Shown here: positions 17,959-28,101 of the stretch, piece by piece
Numbering within the stretch: the first letter of the stretch is position 1
Layout of the letters: each line of letters begins with the position of its first letter
Assembly (NCBI RefSeq): GCF_003606365.2
Contig: NZ_CP031933.2
Location: 1,612,001 to 1,676,000, forward strand
Reading direction: 5' to 3'
Source: Companilactobacillus zhachilii
Lineage (GTDB): Bacteria > Bacillota > Bacilli > Lactobacillales > Lactobacillaceae
DNA length: 64,000 nucleotides
The notes under the pieces: generated by a model
What the model was told of the DNA's origin: nothing
The model's input: the letters and a program-made list of their open reading frames with translations, nothing else
Database searches by the model: none
Translations under genes and position numbers: made by a program

Positions 17959-17987
17959 ATGATACACAGCACATCAATATTTTTCAA
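17959..17987 (-). promoter_or_regulatory. tyrS promoter
   Basis: TTGAAA and TATCAT separated by 17 bases on the minus strand, just before the T-box. It overlaps the region driving the divergent histidine phosphatase, where a TATAAT lies at 18007-18012. Confidence 0.65.
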
Positions 17988-18039
17988 GAGCTTTTTTGAG
18001 TTATTGTATAATTGAATTGTTTTCACTAGGGGGAAAATT

Positions 18040-18609
18040 ATGAAAAAGACACTCTACATTATGCGTCATGGACAAACACTTTTTAATATTCAACACAAAA
18101 TTCAAGGTTGGTGCGACTCTCCATTGACACAAACCGGAATTCAGCAAGCCAAAATAGCCGGTAAATACTTTAAGGACAACAATATAACCTTTGATGCCGC
18201 TTATTGTTCCACAGCTGAACGTGCTAGCGATACTTTAGAACTCGTTACCAAAATGCCCTATACTCGTTTAAAGGGTCTCAGAGAGCTTTCTTTTGGTAAA
18301 TTTGAAGGTGAACCGGAATATCTCCATCCTAAAATCGACCCTAAAAAACATTTTGGAGATTACTACGTTCAATTTGGTGGTGAAGATAATCAAGTTGCCC
18401 AACAACGTGTTAAACAGACTTTAACAAAAATTATGCAACAAGATAATCAAACTGTTTTAGTTGTCAGTCATGCTGGATCCATGATGATGTTCTCCGACCT
18501 TTGGACTGACATGCAAAAATTACGTCAAAGTGGATTTACCAACTGTAGTATTTTGAAATTCACTTATGAAAACAATAAATTTAATTTTGAAAAGATTATT
18601 AATTTTTAG
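18040..18609 (+). CDS. histidine phosphatase family protein
   Basis: A 189-residue phosphoglycerate-mutase-like phosphatase. The catalytic phospho-His lies in YIMRHGQTLFN near residue 8. ELSFGKFEGE near 87 gives the acid/base Glu and VVSHAGSMMMF near 147 the second His. Short members of this family dephosphorylate sugar phosphates or nucleotides; substrate cannot be told. It is a single gene divergent from tyrS with a GGGGGA ribosome site. Confidence 0.88.
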   Translation: MKKTLYIMRHGQTLFNIQHKIQGWCDSPLTQTGIQQAKIAGKYFKDNNITFDAAYCSTAERASDTLELVTKMPYTRLKGLRELSFGKFEGEPEYLHPKIDPKKHFGDYYVQFGGEDNQVAQQRVKQTLTKIMQQDNQTVLVVSHAGSMMMFSDLWTDMQKLRQSGFTNCSILKFTYENNKFNFEKIINF

Positions 18610-18628
18610 TTACTGAACCGTTAAAAAA

Positions 18629-18749
18629 GGTTCTTTCTCAATTTTGGTTATAGAATCGAATATAAAAGGGCTAGATATGTTTTTCTGGTATAAATCCAGA
18701 AAAAACATCTAGCATTTTACTTATGTTCAATTTCAAATAATATAGCACT
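18629..18749 (+). repeat. family C hairpin repeat, copy C1
   Basis: Flank GGTTCTTTCTCAATTTTGG, then a hairpin GCTAGAT...TTTTTCTGG pairing with CCAGAAAAA...ATCTAGC (18670-18713), then TTATGTTCAATTTCAAATAATA. The outer AT-rich parts can also pair (GAATCGAATATAA with TTATGTTCAATTTC). It lies 20 bp after the phosphatase gene and may end its transcript. Confidence 0.82.
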
Positions 18750-18795
18750 CGTTTATCGAATTGGTTACATCGTATTAAAAATAATAAATGTATTA

Positions 18796-18973
18796 GTCTC
18801 TGGATGCAAGAAATGTTGGCAGCAGTGAAGGTGGCGTTGGCGCTTTAGCACCTACACCACGGGACGAGTTTTGAAATTCGCGCACTTTGCGAAGTTCAAA
18901 ATCGAGATTGGAGACCGCACTCCGGCTCCAATCGGTCCCCACAGCGCCAACATTTCTTGCACCCAGAGACGGC
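18796..18973 (+). repeat. family A structured repeat, copy A4
   Basis: Closing stem GTCTCTGG...CCAGAGAC extended by TGCAAGAAATGTTGGC with GCCAACATTTCTTGCA. Inner hairpins are GGCGC-TTTA-GCACC, TTTTGAA-TTCGC with GCGAA-TTCAAAA, and GATTGGAG with CTCCAATC. Its outer end differs from the GCCGG end of A1, A2 and A8. It fills most of the gap 18610-19047. Confidence 0.9.
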
Positions 18974-18998
18974 AACTAACCAAATTTAAGAAAGAACC

Positions 18999-19038
18999 AA
19001 AAAAAGTAGTCATAGGAATTTCCCATGGCTACTTTTTT
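18999..19038. terminator. bidirectional terminator after engB
   Basis: AAAAAAGTAG pairs with CTACTTTTTT, with inner CAT/ATG and GG/CC pairs. T tracts occur on both strands. Confidence 0.85.
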
Positions 19039-19047
19039 GGTATGTCG

Positions 19048-19632
19048 CTATTTCATATGATTTTCGATCCATTCCCAAATTTCATCTTTACCCTTTTTAG
19101 TTTCAGAACTAAATAGTTGTAACGAATCAGTTTGGTTGATCTCCATAGTCTTTTTAACTTGGCTAATAGTCTTATTCCATTGGTTTCCCTTTACCTTATC
19201 CATCTTAGTGGCAACAACTAAGGTTGGGATATGGTAATAGCTGACAAATTGATACATTGATATATCATCATCACTTGGCGCATGACGACCATCAACTAAA
19301 ATGACAACGCCTTTTAAAAGCTTTCTAGTTGTTAAATATTCTTCAATCATGACACCAAATTCTTCACGTTGCTTTTTGGAAACTTTGGCAAAACCATAAC
19401 CCGGAACATCAACTAAATACAATTGATCTTCAATATTATAGAAGTTCAATGTTTGAGTCTTACCGGGCGTACTAGACGTTCTCGCAAAGCTTTTACGATT
19501 GATTAGCGTATTTATCAATGATGACTTACCAACGTTTGAGCGTCCTAACAAAGCGATTTCCGGATAACCTTCATCTGGATATTGCTTTGAACTGACGGCA
19601 CTTAAATTCATAGATACATTATTTACCTGCAT
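19048..19632 (-). CDS. engB: ribosome biogenesis GTP-binding protein EngB/YsxC
   Basis: A 194-residue small GTPase required for 50S assembly in Bacillus-type bacteria. G1 [12 protein letters not shown] near residue 31, G3 DVPGYGFAK near 74, G4 TKMDK near 141 and G5 SSETKKG near 173 are intact. It follows clpX by 48 bases, the usual clpX-engB order, with a short hairpin between them that may reduce read-through. Confidence 0.96.
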   Translation of the reverse strand: MQVNNVSMNLSAVSSKQYPDEGYPEIALLGRSNVGKSSLINTLINRKSFARTSSTPGKTQTLNFYNIEDQLYLVDVPGYGFAKVSKKQREEFGVMIEEYLTTRKLLKGVVILVDGRHAPSDDDISMYQFVSYYHIPTLVVATKMDKVKGNQWNKTISQVKKTMEINQTDSLQLFSSETKKGKDEIWEWIENHMK

Positions 19633-19663
19633 AATTCACCTCAATGGAGTAATTTTACCATAT

Positions 19664-19689
19664 AAAAAAAAAGCTGCCAATTAGGCAAC
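19664..19689 (-). terminator. weak terminator/attenuator between clpX and engB
   Basis: On the minus strand GTTGCC pairs with GGCAGC (one G-U) and is followed by nine Ts. The stem overlaps the end of clpX. A six-pair stem suggests partial termination. Confidence 0.6.
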
Positions 19690-20928
19690 TTCTCCATTTT
19701 TCAAAATCAATTCTGGTTCTTTAACTTTTCTGACAGCATCTTTAGTTACTTTGACACTTTCAACGTCATCACGTCCAGGAATATCGAACATCGTATCAAG
19801 CATTGTCTCTTCAACGATAGATCTCAAACCACGGGCACCAGTATTTCTTTCAATTGACATCTTAGCAATTTCACGCAATGCACCATCAGTAAAGATCAAG
19901 TTGACACCATCAAGTGCCATCAATTCCTTATACTGCTTGATTAATGCATTCTTGGGCTTTGTAAGGATATCAACCAAATCGTCCTCAGTTAGCTTCTCAA
20001 GAGCTGTAACAATAGGAATACGACCAATGAATTCTGGAATAATACCAAACTTCATCAAATCTTCAGGGATGATTTGTTGCATCAAACTCTTCTCTTCAGC
20101 AACGTTAGCTTTTTGTTCAGCACCAAAACCAATTGTCTTATCACCAAGACGGTTCTTAACGATTGTTTCAATACCATCAAAAGCACCACCCACGATAAAG
20201 AGGATGTTTGTCGTATCGATTTGAATCAATTCTTGTTGAGGATGTTTTCTTCCACCTTGTGGTGGCACACTAGCAATCGTGCCTTCAAGAATCTTCAAAA
20301 GTGCTTGTTGAACACCTTCTCCGGAAACATCACGCGTAATTGAAACATTTTCACTCTTCTTAGCAATCTTATCGATTTCATCAATGTAAACAATACCATG
20401 TTCAGCTTTATCCACATCAAAGTCAGCATTTTGAAGCAACTTCAAAAGAATGTTTTCAACGTCTTCACCAACATATCCAGCTTCAGTAAGTGTTGTAGCA
20501 TCAGCAATGGCAAACGGTACCTTCAAGATACGAGCTAAAGTTTGAGCAAGGAAAGTCTTACCAGAACCAGTTGGTCCAATTAAGGCAATGTTACTCTTTT
20601 GGAGCTCTGTTTCACCATCTTTAAGGTGTTCCATTTTATTAATTCTCTTATAGTGATTATAAACAGCAACTGACAATGCACGCTTGGCATCAGTTTGTCC
20701 GATCACGTAATCGTCAAGGATCTTCTTGATTTCAATAGGTGTAGGAATATTGTCTAAATCTAGTGGTGTAGCTTCATTTAATTCTTCGTCTATAATTTCT
20801 TTGCATAAATCGATGCATTCATTACAAATATAGACCCCAGGTCCAGCAACAATTTTCTTAACTTGATCTTGTGTCTTACCACAAAATGAACAGCTAATTG
20901 TGCCAGTATTTTCTGTACTATCAAACAT
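19681..20928 (-). CDS. clpX: ATP-dependent protease ATP-binding subunit ClpX
   Basis: A 415-residue AAA+ unfoldase delivering substrates to ClpP. The N-terminal zinc domain has CSFCGKTQ and CNECIDLC, Walker A is [12 protein letters not shown] near residue 114, Walker [12 protein letters not shown] near 178, and the IGFGA ClpP loop is present near 261. The start is the ATG of MFDSTENTG with GGAGAAA before it; an in-frame ATG nine codons upstream lies within the ribosome-site region and is rejected. It is followed by engB. Confidence 0.97.
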   Translation of the reverse strand: MFDSTENTGTISCSFCGKTQDQVKKIVAGPGVYICNECIDLCKEIIDEELNEATPLDLDNIPTPIEIKKILDDYVIGQTDAKRALSVAVYNHYKRINKMEHLKDGETELQKSNIALIGPTGSGKTFLAQTLARILKVPFAIADATTLTEAGYVGEDVENILLKLLQNADFDVDKAEHGIVYIDEIDKIAKKSENVSITRDVSGEGVQQALLKILEGTIASVPPQGGRKHPQQELIQIDTTNILFIVGGAFDGIETIVKNRLGDKTIGFGAEQKANVAEEKSLMQQIIPEDLMKFGIIPEFIGRIPIVTALEKLTEDDLVDILTKPKNALIKQYKELMALDGVNLIFTDGALREIAKMSIERNTGARGLRSIVEETMLDTMFDIPGRDDVESVKVTKDAVRKVKEPELILKNGEVA

Positions 20929-21055
20929 ATGTAATTTCTCCTTCAATAGTTCCAATACTTTAGAAAGTCTAGCATTGTCATAATTAAGAGTAAAGTAATT
21001 AGTTTCTATTGTCCAATTATATTAATAAGAAAGAGTTTTGGACAAAGCTAATATT

Positions 21056-21196
21056 GTCTTTAAACATGCAGCATAAACGTGGAACAAAACATAGCTTTTT
21101 TTGCTTAAAACAAATGGTCCCAGCAATCCAAATTCGGATTACTGGGACCATTTGCCTTAACGCTCGAAAGCTGAACATGTTCTGTTCCACTCTCTC
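21056..21196 (-). repeat. family B hairpin repeat, copy B2
   Basis: Outer stem GTGGAACA-A-AACAT with ATGTT-C-TGTTCCAC, tip AAATGGTCCCAGCAATCC with GGATTACTGGGACCATTT. Compared with B1, the tip pair GCC/GGC has become GTCC/GGAC on both sides. It sits between clpX and tig. Confidence 0.9.
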
Positions 21197-21213
21197 TTTA
21201 ATAACAAAATAGC

Positions 21214-22500
21214 TTACTTTTCAACAGCTGAGTCAACAATCAATTCGATTGCTTTCTTAGCAGCGATGTCATGAGCCAACATATCGTCAGAAAGTGCATT
21301 TCTAACAGCTGATTCTTCCATCTTGTATTCGTCAGCAAGTGACTTGATTTCTGCTTTAATTTCGTCTTCTGAAGGCTTGATGTCTTCTTTAGCAACGATT
21401 GCTTCGATAACTAAGTCAGTCTTAACACGTTCTTCAGCGTCCTTAGCAAATTGCTTCTTCAAATCGTCTTCGCTTGTACCAGTCATTTGGTAGTACAACT
21501 TAGGATCGATACCTTGACGACGTAAGTTAGCTAAGTATTGGTTCAATTGGTTTTCAACTTCTGTATCAATCATAGCTTGAGGAATTGAGTCAATCTTAGC
21601 ATTCTTAACGGCACCAGAAATTGCTTCTTCTTGAATATTTTCTTCAGCAGTTTCTTTCTTTTGATCCTTGATTTCATCATGAAGTTTAGTCTTTAGTTCT
21701 TCAAGTGTATCAACATCTTCATCAACGTCTTTAGCAAAGTCATCATCTAACTTAGGTAATTCCTTTGTCTTAACTTCGTGAAGTTTTGTAGCAAAGACAG
21801 CCTTCTTACCAGCTAATTCTTTAGCTTGGTAATCTTCTGGGAATGTAACGTTAACGTCAACATCTTCGCCAGCAGCATGGCCAATCAATTCGTCTTCGAA
21901 TCCAGGGATGAATGTACCTGAACCAAGTTCTAGTGAGTAGTTTTGTGCGCTACCACCATCGAATTCTTTACCATCAACAGTACCAACGTAATCGATGATT
22001 ACTGTATCGCCTTTTTCAGCTTTACCATCTTTAAGAACAAGTTCAGCTTGTTGTTTTTGTAATTGAGTCAAACGTTCTTCAACGTCAGCCTTCATAACAT
22101 TACGTTTTTGTTTCTTAACTTCGATACCCTTGTAATCACCTAGTTCAACATCAGGCTTTACAGTAATAGTAGCTGTAATTGCCCATGGTTGATCTTTTTC
22201 CATTGATTCAACAGAAATTTGTGGTTGGTCAACAGGTTCTACTTTAGTGTCATCAACAGCTTTTTGGTATGCATTTGGTAGAACGGCGTTAAGAGCATCT
22301 TCGTACAATGCTTCTTCACCATACATACGGTTAAAGATTTGACGAGGTACGCGGCCTTTTCTGAAACCAGGTACGTTCAAACTCTTCTTAACACGGTTGA
22401 ATGCAGTATCCAAACCTTGTTTGATTGTGTCTTGGTCAATTTCAAATTTCAATTCACCAGTATTGTTTTCTTTTTTTGTAAATTTAGCCTTAGCAGACAT
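21214..22500 (-). CDS. tig: trigger factor (ribosome-associated chaperone and prolyl isomerase)
   Basis: A 428-residue protein with the three expected domains. The N-terminal ribosome-binding domain includes [15 protein letters not shown] near residue 43. An FKBP-type isomerase domain lies near 160-245 ([20 protein letters not shown]). A helical, lysine/glutamate-rich C-terminal domain completes it. The ATG has GGAGGGA upstream. The gene is single, downstream of tuf on the same strand but with a terminator between them, and two candidate promoters precede it. Confidence 0.97.
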   Translation of the reverse strand: MSAKAKFTKKENNTGELKFEIDQDTIKQGLDTAFNRVKKSLNVPGFRKGRVPRQIFNRMYGEEALYEDALNAVLPNAYQKAVDDTKVEPVDQPQISVESMEKDQPWAITATITVKPDVELGDYKGIEVKKQKRNVMKADVEERLTQLQKQQAELVLKDGKAEKGDTVIIDYVGTVDGKEFDGGSAQNYSLELGSGTFIPGFEDELIGHAAGEDVDVNVTFPEDYQAKELAGKKAVFATKLHEVKTKELPKLDDDFAKDVDEDVDTLEELKTKLHDEIKDQKKETAEENIQEEAISGAVKNAKIDSIPQAMIDTEVENQLNQYLANLRRQGIDPKLYYQMTGTSEDDLKKQFAKDAEERVKTDLVIEAIVAKEDIKPSEDEIKAEIKSLADEYKMEESAVRNALSDDMLAHDIAAKKAIELIVDSAVEK

Positions 22501-22542
22501 TTATATTATCCCTCCGGTATTTCAACGATCTCATACTTTGTA

Positions 22543-22571
22543 ATATTACCTTAAATAGGCAATATTGTAAA
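22543..22571 (-). promoter_or_regulatory. candidate tig promoter, proximal
   Basis: TTTACA and TAATAT separated by 17 bases on the minus strand, about 40 bases before the tig start. Confidence 0.5.
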
Positions 22572-22614
22572 CATTTGACGTGATTTATAGGTATTTTAAG
22601 ACATCATGTTTTCT

Positions 22615-22643
22615 ATTATAAAATACTTTTCACTATTTTTGAA
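22615..22643 (-). promoter_or_regulatory. candidate tig promoter, distal
   Basis: TTCAAA and a perfect TATAAT separated by 17 bases on the minus strand, starting shortly after the tuf terminator. Confidence 0.55.
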
Positions 22644-22654
22644 CATTATTCCAT

Positions 22655-22690
22655 AAAAAAAAGAGCTGGAATTTATCCAACTCTTTTTTA
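22655..22690 (-). terminator. terminator of tuf
   Basis: AAAGAG-TTGGA with TCCAG-CTCTTT around AAATT on the minus strand, followed by eight Ts, just past the tuf stop. Confidence 0.9.
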
Positions 22691-22708
22691 ATTATTACTA
22701 CTTAGAAA

Positions 22709-23899
22709 TTAGTCTAAGATTTCTGTAACAACTCCGGCACCAACAGTACGGCCACCTTCACGAACAGTAAATCTTGTACCATTTTCAATAGCAACTGGAG
22801 CAATCAAGTCAACTTCGAAAGTAACTTGGTCACCAGGCATAACCATTTCTACACCTTCTGGCAATTCAATAACACCAGTAACATCAGTTGTATGGAAGTA
22901 GAATTGTGGACGGTAGTTTGAGAAGAATGGAGTATGACGTCCGCCTTCTTCTTTACTCATAACATAAACTTCACCCTTGAACTTGTTGTGAGTTTGGATT
23001 GAACCTGGCTTAGCAAGAACTTGTCCACGTTCGATTTGGTCACGGTTAATACCACGAAGAAGAACACCAACGTTATCTCCGGCTTCACCAAGATCCAATG
23101 TCTTACGGAACATTTCTAGACCAGTAACAGTTGATTTTTCAACTTCTGGCTTAAGACCAACGATTTCAACTTCGTCACCGATCTTAACTTCACCACGATC
23201 GATACGACCAGATGCAACAGTACCACGACCAGTGATAGTGAAGACATCTTCAACAGGCATCATGAATGGTTTTGTATTATCACGTTCTGGTGTTGGGATG
23301 TATTCATCAACAACATCAAGTAATTCTTCAACGTGTTTGATTTCTTCTGGGTCACCTTCAAGAGCTTTCAAAGCTGAACCACGGATAACAGGAATGTCAT
23401 CCCCTGGGAAATCGTATTCTGATAGAAGTTCACGAACTTCCATCTCAACTAGGTCAACTAGTTCTGGGTCATCAACAAGGTCAGTCTTGTTCAAGAAGAC
23501 AACGATGTATTCAACACCAACTTGGCGAGCAAGCAAGATGTGTTCACGAGTTTGTGGCATAGGACCATCAGTTGCAGCAACAACAAGGATGGCACCATCC
23601 ATTTGTGCAGCACCAGTGATCATATTCTTAACGTAGTCAGCATGTCCTGGAGCATCAATATGTGCATAGTGACGCTTTTCAGTTTCATACTCAACGTGAG
23701 CTGTGTTGATAGTAATCCCACGTTCTTTTTCTTCTGGGGCTTTATCAATATCAGCGTAATCTTCAGCCTTAGCTAAACCTTTGTCAGCCAAAACCTTAGT
23801 GATTGCTGCTGTTAAAGTAGTCTTACCGTGGTCAACGTGACCAATTGTCCCAATATTTACATGGGGCTTTGTTCTCTCATAATGTTCTTTTTCTGCCAT
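22709..23899 (-). CDS. tuf: elongation factor Tu
   Basis: A 396-residue GTPase that brings aminoacyl-tRNA to the ribosome. G1 [10 protein letters not shown] near residue 19, [12 protein letters not shown] near 82, NKTDLVDD near 137 and [10 protein letters not shown] near 175 are intact, with the two beta-barrel domains following and the usual C terminus [11 protein letters not shown]. It is a single gene with its own promoter, a long leader and a strong terminator, separate from the str operon. Confidence 0.99.
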   Translation of the reverse strand: MAEKEHYERTKPHVNIGTIGHVDHGKTTLTAAITKVLADKGLAKAEDYADIDKAPEEKERGITINTAHVEYETEKRHYAHIDAPGHADYVKNMITGAAQMDGAILVVAATDGPMPQTREHILLARQVGVEYIVVFLNKTDLVDDPELVDLVEMEVRELLSEYDFPGDDIPVIRGSALKALEGDPEEIKHVEELLDVVDEYIPTPERDNTKPFMMPVEDVFTITGRGTVASGRIDRGEVKIGDEVEIVGLKPEVEKSTVTGLEMFRKTLDLGEAGDNVGVLLRGINRDQIERGQVLAKPGSIQTHNKFKGEVYVMSKEEGGRHTPFFSNYRPQFYFHTTDVTGVIELPEGVEMVMPGDQVTFEVDLIAPVAIENGTRFTVREGGRTVGAGVVTEILD

Positions 23900-23977
23900 T
23901 ACAAAGAATCCTCCTAAAATTTCATTTCATAAGATTGATCCAAAGAAAATGTTCTTTAGACGACTCTTTACTGAAAA

Positions 23978-24006
23978 ATTATACTACTTTCAGAGGTGAA
24001 AGCAAA
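23978..24006 (-). promoter_or_regulatory. tuf promoter
   Basis: A perfect TATAAT with TTGCTT 16 bases (or TTTGCT 17 bases) upstream on the minus strand. The 5' untranslated leader is about 70 bases. Confidence 0.75.
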
Positions 24007-24034
24007 CTAATTCATAGCAAATCACCGACTAAAA

Positions 24035-24054
24035 ATATACTCTTTGGAGTATAC
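24035..24054 (-). terminator. terminator after the TPR gene
   Basis: GTATACTCC / GAGTATAT hairpin with a three-base loop on the minus strand, then TTTTTAG. It separates the TPR gene from tuf. Confidence 0.65.
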
Positions 24055-24104
24055 AGGCCGTAAACGTAATTGTAAATACTCAAAGTGAAAAAAGTTTAAA
24101 AATT

Positions 24105-25046
24105 TCACTCCTGAAAGGTATTTATCAGCTCATCGAACCTCTTTAACCAAGTTTTTACATCGTCTAAACCTTGATTATCACTTACTTGTGAATCATCTAC
24201 TAAACCATACCTTAAAAGCATGGCTTTTGTCCAGAGTTCCGGTGTTTTTATTATTTCATCACCAAAAGGATAGACAAATGCAGCATATAACGACAATTCA
24301 CCCTTAAAGTTTTCGATTTGCGTTTCGTTTTCATCGGTCAATAATTTTTCTAATTCGTCACACATTTTCAAATAGACATCAGTTGACATAATAGGCATTA
24401 GCTTGCTTGGATTGCAAGTTTTATTTTCACCATAGAATGAAATATCGACATTTTCATCAACGCCTAACTTCAATAGGTTCTCCAAGGCTTCACTCTTCAA
24501 AAGCGGATGTAGCAAGGGATTGCCTAATAAAAGCTTAGCATTTTTGATGTAATCAACTTTGTTAAATTCTCTTAACTTTCTTAACAATTGAATTTGCTCA
24601 GCTGTTGGTTCAGTCACAATTGATAACAAACGTGCCGATATTTTTTCCTTCTCTGGTTTAAAAGAGCGTTCATGCCTATCTTCGGCAATACTGATTCTCT
24701 TAACAAATTCGTCTAAAATATCTGGTCTAATATTTGGTGACGGATTAGTTGCATAAAAATTCAACATCTGATTAGCCAACAAAAAGTCGTTATTCTCTAG
24801 AACAACATCTAAGGCTAATTCAGCTGTTTCCGGTTCACTGAGGTAATAGTTAAAATAATCTAAAATCACAGCTTCGGCATCGCCCGGTCTTTTTTGATTC
24901 AATAAAGAAGCAGCAAGCCCCCTGTTAATATCAAAGGATTGCTGCATCGAATATGCCTGTGTATATAAATCAGTTGCTTCGACCCAATTACCTTGGTCAA
25001 AGGCTTCTTCAGCCTGTTCAATGATTTTTTTTAGATTATCGTCCAT
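24105..25046 (-). CDS. tetratricopeptide-repeat protein of unknown function
   Basis: A 313-residue soluble, acidic, all-helical protein. The N-terminal half has TPR-like helix pairs (AEEAFDQGNWVEATDLYTQAY near residue 11, then two more), and the C-terminal half is an uncharacterised helical domain. The chosen start is MDDNLKK with GAGG five to six bases before it; a TTG five codons upstream lies on the ribosome site. It follows rnjB by 38 bases, an arrangement common in lactobacilli, suggesting co-transcription. No function can be assigned. Confidence 0.82.
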   Translation of the reverse strand: MDDNLKKIIEQAEEAFDQGNWVEATDLYTQAYSMQQSFDINRGLAASLLNQKRPGDAEAVILDYFNYYLSEPETAELALDVVLENNDFLLANQMLNFYATNPSPNIRPDILDEFVKRISIAEDRHERSFKPEKEKISARLLSIVTEPTAEQIQLLRKLREFNKVDYIKNAKLLLGNPLLHPLLKSEALENLLKLGVDENVDISFYGENKTCNPSKLMPIMSTDVYLKMCDELEKLLTDENETQIENFKGELSLYAAFVYPFGDEIIKTPELWTKAMLLRYGLVDDSQVSDNQGLDDVKTWLKRFDELINTFQE

Positions 25047-25084
25047 ACAATACCTCAACAATATTCGAAATAGATTAAACTACT

Positions 25085-26782
25085 CTATTTTCTTGCTTTT
25101 CTATGTCTGTTTTGATTAACTTCCATAATCACTGGCAAAATAACTGGATGTCTATTAGTTTGCTCATACAAGTAATGATTTAACTTGTCTCGAACGCCTT
25201 GTTTCAAGTCTGACCAATCGAAATCTTTACTATTTTGCATATAATCAACAATTGTATTAACGATAATATCGGAACTTTCACTTAACAAGTCACGACTAGC
25301 ACGCATATAAACGAAGCCACGTGCGGTTATTTTTGGCTTAGCGACGACTTTTTTCTTCTTACGGTCAATTGTAGCGACTGCAATAAATACACCGTCTTCG
25401 GCCAATAATTCACGATCTCGAAGAACAATACTTCCAATATCACCGACACCAATACCATCGATCATAGTATCTCCAGCATCAACTGACTTGGCACGATAGA
25501 ATTGGCCGTTTTCATAGTTCAAAACATCACCCTTCTTTGTAAGGAAGATATTTTGATATGGAATGCCAGTTTCATGGGCAATTCTAGCATGTGCATCTAA
25601 AAGACGATATTCACCTTGAATAGGAATAACATTCTCTGGGTTCAATAAGTTGATCATCAATTGCAAATCAGACTTGTTAGCATGGCCAGATGAGTGTTTA
25701 TCATCACTAAGTGCCTTAACCTCAGCGCCAGTACGATAAATAGCATCACGAGCCTTAGCAACAGTTGTATCCATTGCATGTGAAGGTGTTGTAGCGATAA
25801 AGACTAAATCACCCTCTTCAACTTGAAACTTCGTCTTAGCGGCTGGATTGGCCATCTTTTGAAGTAACTTAACAGGTTCACCCATCTTACCAGTTTCAAT
25901 GACAACTAGCTTATTTTTATCAACATTCTTTAATTCCTTAGGTTTCACTAACAATTCCTTGTTATTGATCTTCAAGTAGCCTAATCTCATTGCCGTCTTC
26001 AAAATCTTTTCTGCATCAGTACCTGATAAGAAGACCCGACGGCCAGTTTTATCGGCTGCATCAACAACTTGTTGCATTCTTTGAATGTTTGAAGCCACTT
26101 GTGCCACAATAATACGGCCATTGTGATAACTAAAGGTATCTAAGATATATTCATAAATATCTTTTTCACTAGAATTTTCGTATGGTGATTCAGCATTTGC
26201 AGAATCACTTAATAATGCTAATACTCGCTCACTACCGATTTTAGCAATTCGACCATAATCAGTCTTATATGTAGGTGCAGCGGCTTGGTCAAATTTGAAA
26301 TCACCAGTATAAACAATTTGTCCCTCACTAGTCTTAATTACCGTGCCTAGTGAGCCTGGGATTGAATGTGTTGTCTTGAAGAATGACACTGAAGCTTCTT
26401 CAAAATCAATTGCTGTGTTCTCATCAATAATATGGAAATTATTAAATTTCTTACTACGACGATCATTTGAACAAACAATCTTAGCTAATTCGATGGTCAT
26501 TTCTGAACCAAAGACAGGGATATCATATTCACTGATCAAATATGGCAATGCACCAATAGCATCAGCATGTCCGTGTGATAAGAAAATCCCAACAACTTTA
26601 TCAATGTTTTGCTTGATATAAGTCATATCTGGCACAACAACATCGATTCCGTAAAGATCATTATCAGGGTATTGTAAACCAATATCCAAAATATAGATCT
26701 CATCATTTACTTCAACTGCGTACATATTTTTTCCATTTTCACGTACGCCACTTAACAAAATTATTTTAATTTTTTTGCTCAT
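25085..26782 (-). CDS. rnjB: ribonuclease J2
   Basis: A 565-residue metallo-beta-lactamase/beta-CASP ribonuclease. The first metal motif is SHGHADAIGALPY near residue 70, degenerate compared with [13 protein letters not shown] in the second RNase J of this window (47279-48973), as is known for the less active J2 paralogue. TTHSIPGS, YTGDFKFD and a late SSGHANKSDL (beta-CASP) follow. J2 forms a complex with J1 in mRNA decay and rRNA maturation. I chose the second ATG (MSKKIK) for ribosome-site spacing; the ATG two codons upstream is also possible. Confidence 0.92.
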   Translation of the reverse strand: MSKKIKIILLSGVRENGKNMYAVEVNDEIYILDIGLQYPDNDLYGIDVVVPDMTYIKQNIDKVVGIFLSHGHADAIGALPYLISEYDIPVFGSEMTIELAKIVCSNDRRSKKFNNFHIIDENTAIDFEEASVSFFKTTHSIPGSLGTVIKTSEGQIVYTGDFKFDQAAAPTYKTDYGRIAKIGSERVLALLSDSANAESPYENSSEKDIYEYILDTFSYHNGRIIVAQVASNIQRMQQVVDAADKTGRRVFLSGTDAEKILKTAMRLGYLKINNKELLVKPKELKNVDKNKLVVIETGKMGEPVKLLQKMANPAAKTKFQVEEGDLVFIATTPSHAMDTTVAKARDAIYRTGAEVKALSDDKHSSGHANKSDLQLMINLLNPENVIPIQGEYRLLDAHARIAHETGIPYQNIFLTKKGDVLNYENGQFYRAKSVDAGDTMIDGIGVGDIGSIVLRDRELLAEDGVFIAVATIDRKKKKVVAKPKITARGFVYMRASRDLLSESSDIIVNTIVDYMQNSKDFDWSDLKQGVRDKLNHYLYEQTNRHPVILPVIMEVNQNRHRKARK

Positions 26783-26945
26783 TTTCATCTCTCATTTCAT
26801 TAAAATAGCATAGATCATAATATTCTATTGTGATTTTTAAGTCCTTTTAAGACTATTTAAGCTATACCTGTTTTTTATTCTACCATATCAAGCGAGGTTT
26901 AGAAAAAATATGCGCAAAAAATGAACTTGAGACAAAACTACTATC

Positions 26946-27046
26946 GTCTTTAAATATGCTTTTTGTACAAAATAAATAGCGCCAGCAATCCAAAACCGGA
27001 TTACTGGCGCTATATTCGAAAGCTGAACATTCTCTGTCCCGCTCTC
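26946..27046 (-). repeat. family B hairpin repeat, shortened copy B3
   Basis: About 101 bp. The tip hairpin is ATAGCGCCAGCAATCC with GGATTACTGGCGCTAT, a further compensatory variant (GCGC/GCGC). The left outer arm is eroded. It lies just past the rpsO stop. Confidence 0.85.
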
Positions 27047-27057
27047 AAAAATTATTA

Positions 27058-27327
27058 TTAACGACGTAGACCTAATGACTTGATTAGTTCACGGTAACGT
27101 TGAACATCTTTGTTACGTAGGTAACCTAATAAGTTACGACGGTGACCAATCTTCTTAAGTAGACCAACATATGAATGGTGGTCTTTCTTGTTAACCTTCA
27201 AGTGATCGTTAAGTGCATTAATATCATAAGTTAATACAGCAATTTGTACTTCTGGAGAACCAGTGTCTCCATCTTTACGTGCATATTGTTTAATAATTTC
27301 GTTTTTCTTTGCTTTTGAAATAGCCAT
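27058..27327 (-). CDS. rpsO: 30S ribosomal protein S15
   Basis: An 89-residue protein of standard length with the S15 signature [33 protein letters not shown] read in short pieces ([11 protein letters not shown] near 23, [18 protein letters not shown] near 46). It binds 16S rRNA in the platform. It is a single gene with a long leader. Confidence 0.98.
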   Translation of the reverse strand: MAISKAKKNEIIKQYARKDGDTGSPEVQIAVLTYDINALNDHLKVNKKDHHSYVGLLKKIGHRRNLLGYLRNKDVQRYRELIKSLGLRR

Positions 27328-27728
27328 TTCAATTCACCTTTTCCTTATATATTTAGCCAAACTATGTCTGCGTTGGTGATTCGACAAACAGAGCATGGTT
27401 AACACAATTAATAAATTTACTACAAATTGTTGCAATTTGCAATACTTCTGCTGTAATACATTTCACATAGAGCTTACTTATCCTTTAATGTAAATTTTTC
27501 ATCAGCAAGATCAAAGTAGTAAATCGTGCACAAGAGTATCATATTCAATCAACCAATTGGGAGGTTTAAGAGAATAGGTTCCTATGACGACTTAATTTCT
27601 TAATCTTAGAAGACCCTTAAACAAAAATAATTTACATTAAAATAAATTGAATAATATCATCTTTGCCTTTAATGCAGTATAATATATTTTCGGAAAGCTT
27701 TAATACTGAAAAAAAAGCAGACATTTCA
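27328..27728. other. rpsO leader and rpsO-rpsT divergent gap
   Basis: About 400 bp without a gene. On the minus strand it would be a long rpsO leader, consistent with S15 autoregulation known in other bacteria, but I cannot assign a specific structure. A GGAGG at 27560-27564 (plus) has no following ORF (ATGACGACTTAA only). A weak TTGCAA...ATTAAT box pair exists on the minus strand. Confidence 0.4.
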
Positions 27729-27757
27729 TTGCATTGTGAAAATGAATTATGTATAAT
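27729..27757 (+). promoter_or_regulatory. rpsT promoter
   Basis: TTGCAT and a perfect TATAAT separated by 17 bases, about 48 bases before the rpsT start. Confidence 0.8.
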
Positions 27758-27804
27758 TCTATGTATTGAGTTTTTAGCTTACTATGTAATCGGAGGTGAA
27801 ATTA

Positions 27805-28053
27805 ATGCCACAAATTAAATCAGCTATGAAACGTGTAAAGACTGCAGAAAGCGCAAACCTTCGCAATACTGCACAAAAGAGTTCAATGCGTTCAGCAATT
27901 AAGAACTTTGAAGCATCAGCTGCTAACAACGCTGACAACAAAGAAGATTTGTTCAGAACAGCTGTTCGTGCAATTGATATGGCTAAGTCAAAAGGCCTAA
28001 TCAAGGCTAACAAGGCTGCTCGTGATAAGTCAAGACTTGCTAAGTTGAATTAA
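27805..28053 (+). CDS. rpsT: 30S ribosomal protein S20
   Basis: An 82-residue basic, alanine-rich helical protein ([20 protein letters not shown]...). The start is the ATG with GGAGG seven bases before it; a GTG overlapping that site would wrongly add three residues. Note the N terminus starts [10 protein letters not shown] rather than the longer MANIKS type. It is a single gene with a strong promoter and terminator. Confidence 0.97.
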   Translation: MPQIKSAMKRVKTAESANLRNTAQKSSMRSAIKNFEASAANNADNKEDLFRTAVRAIDMAKSKGLIKANKAARDKSRLAKLN

Positions 28054-28060
28054 TGAGATA

Positions 28061-28083
28061 AGCAGCCAGAAGGTTGCTTTTTT
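28061..28083 (+). terminator. terminator of rpsT
   Basis: AGCAGCC pairs with GGTTGCT (one G-U) around AGAA, followed by six Ts. Confidence 0.85.
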
Positions 28084-28101
28084 ATTTTGTCTAATAATCA
28101 A

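Noticed and set aside
18793..18975. ORF inside family A copy A4 (and a similar one in A8 at 45995-46186) with related peptides SNLDFELRKVREF
   Set aside because: The likeness comes from the shared repeat sequence. No ribosome site is present, the frames are broken in A1 and A2, and the paired base changes point to structure rather than coding.
27774..28013. Minus-strand ORF opposite rpsT
   Set aside because: It is a shadow of a ribosomal-protein gene with a strong promoter, ribosome site and terminator on the plus strand.
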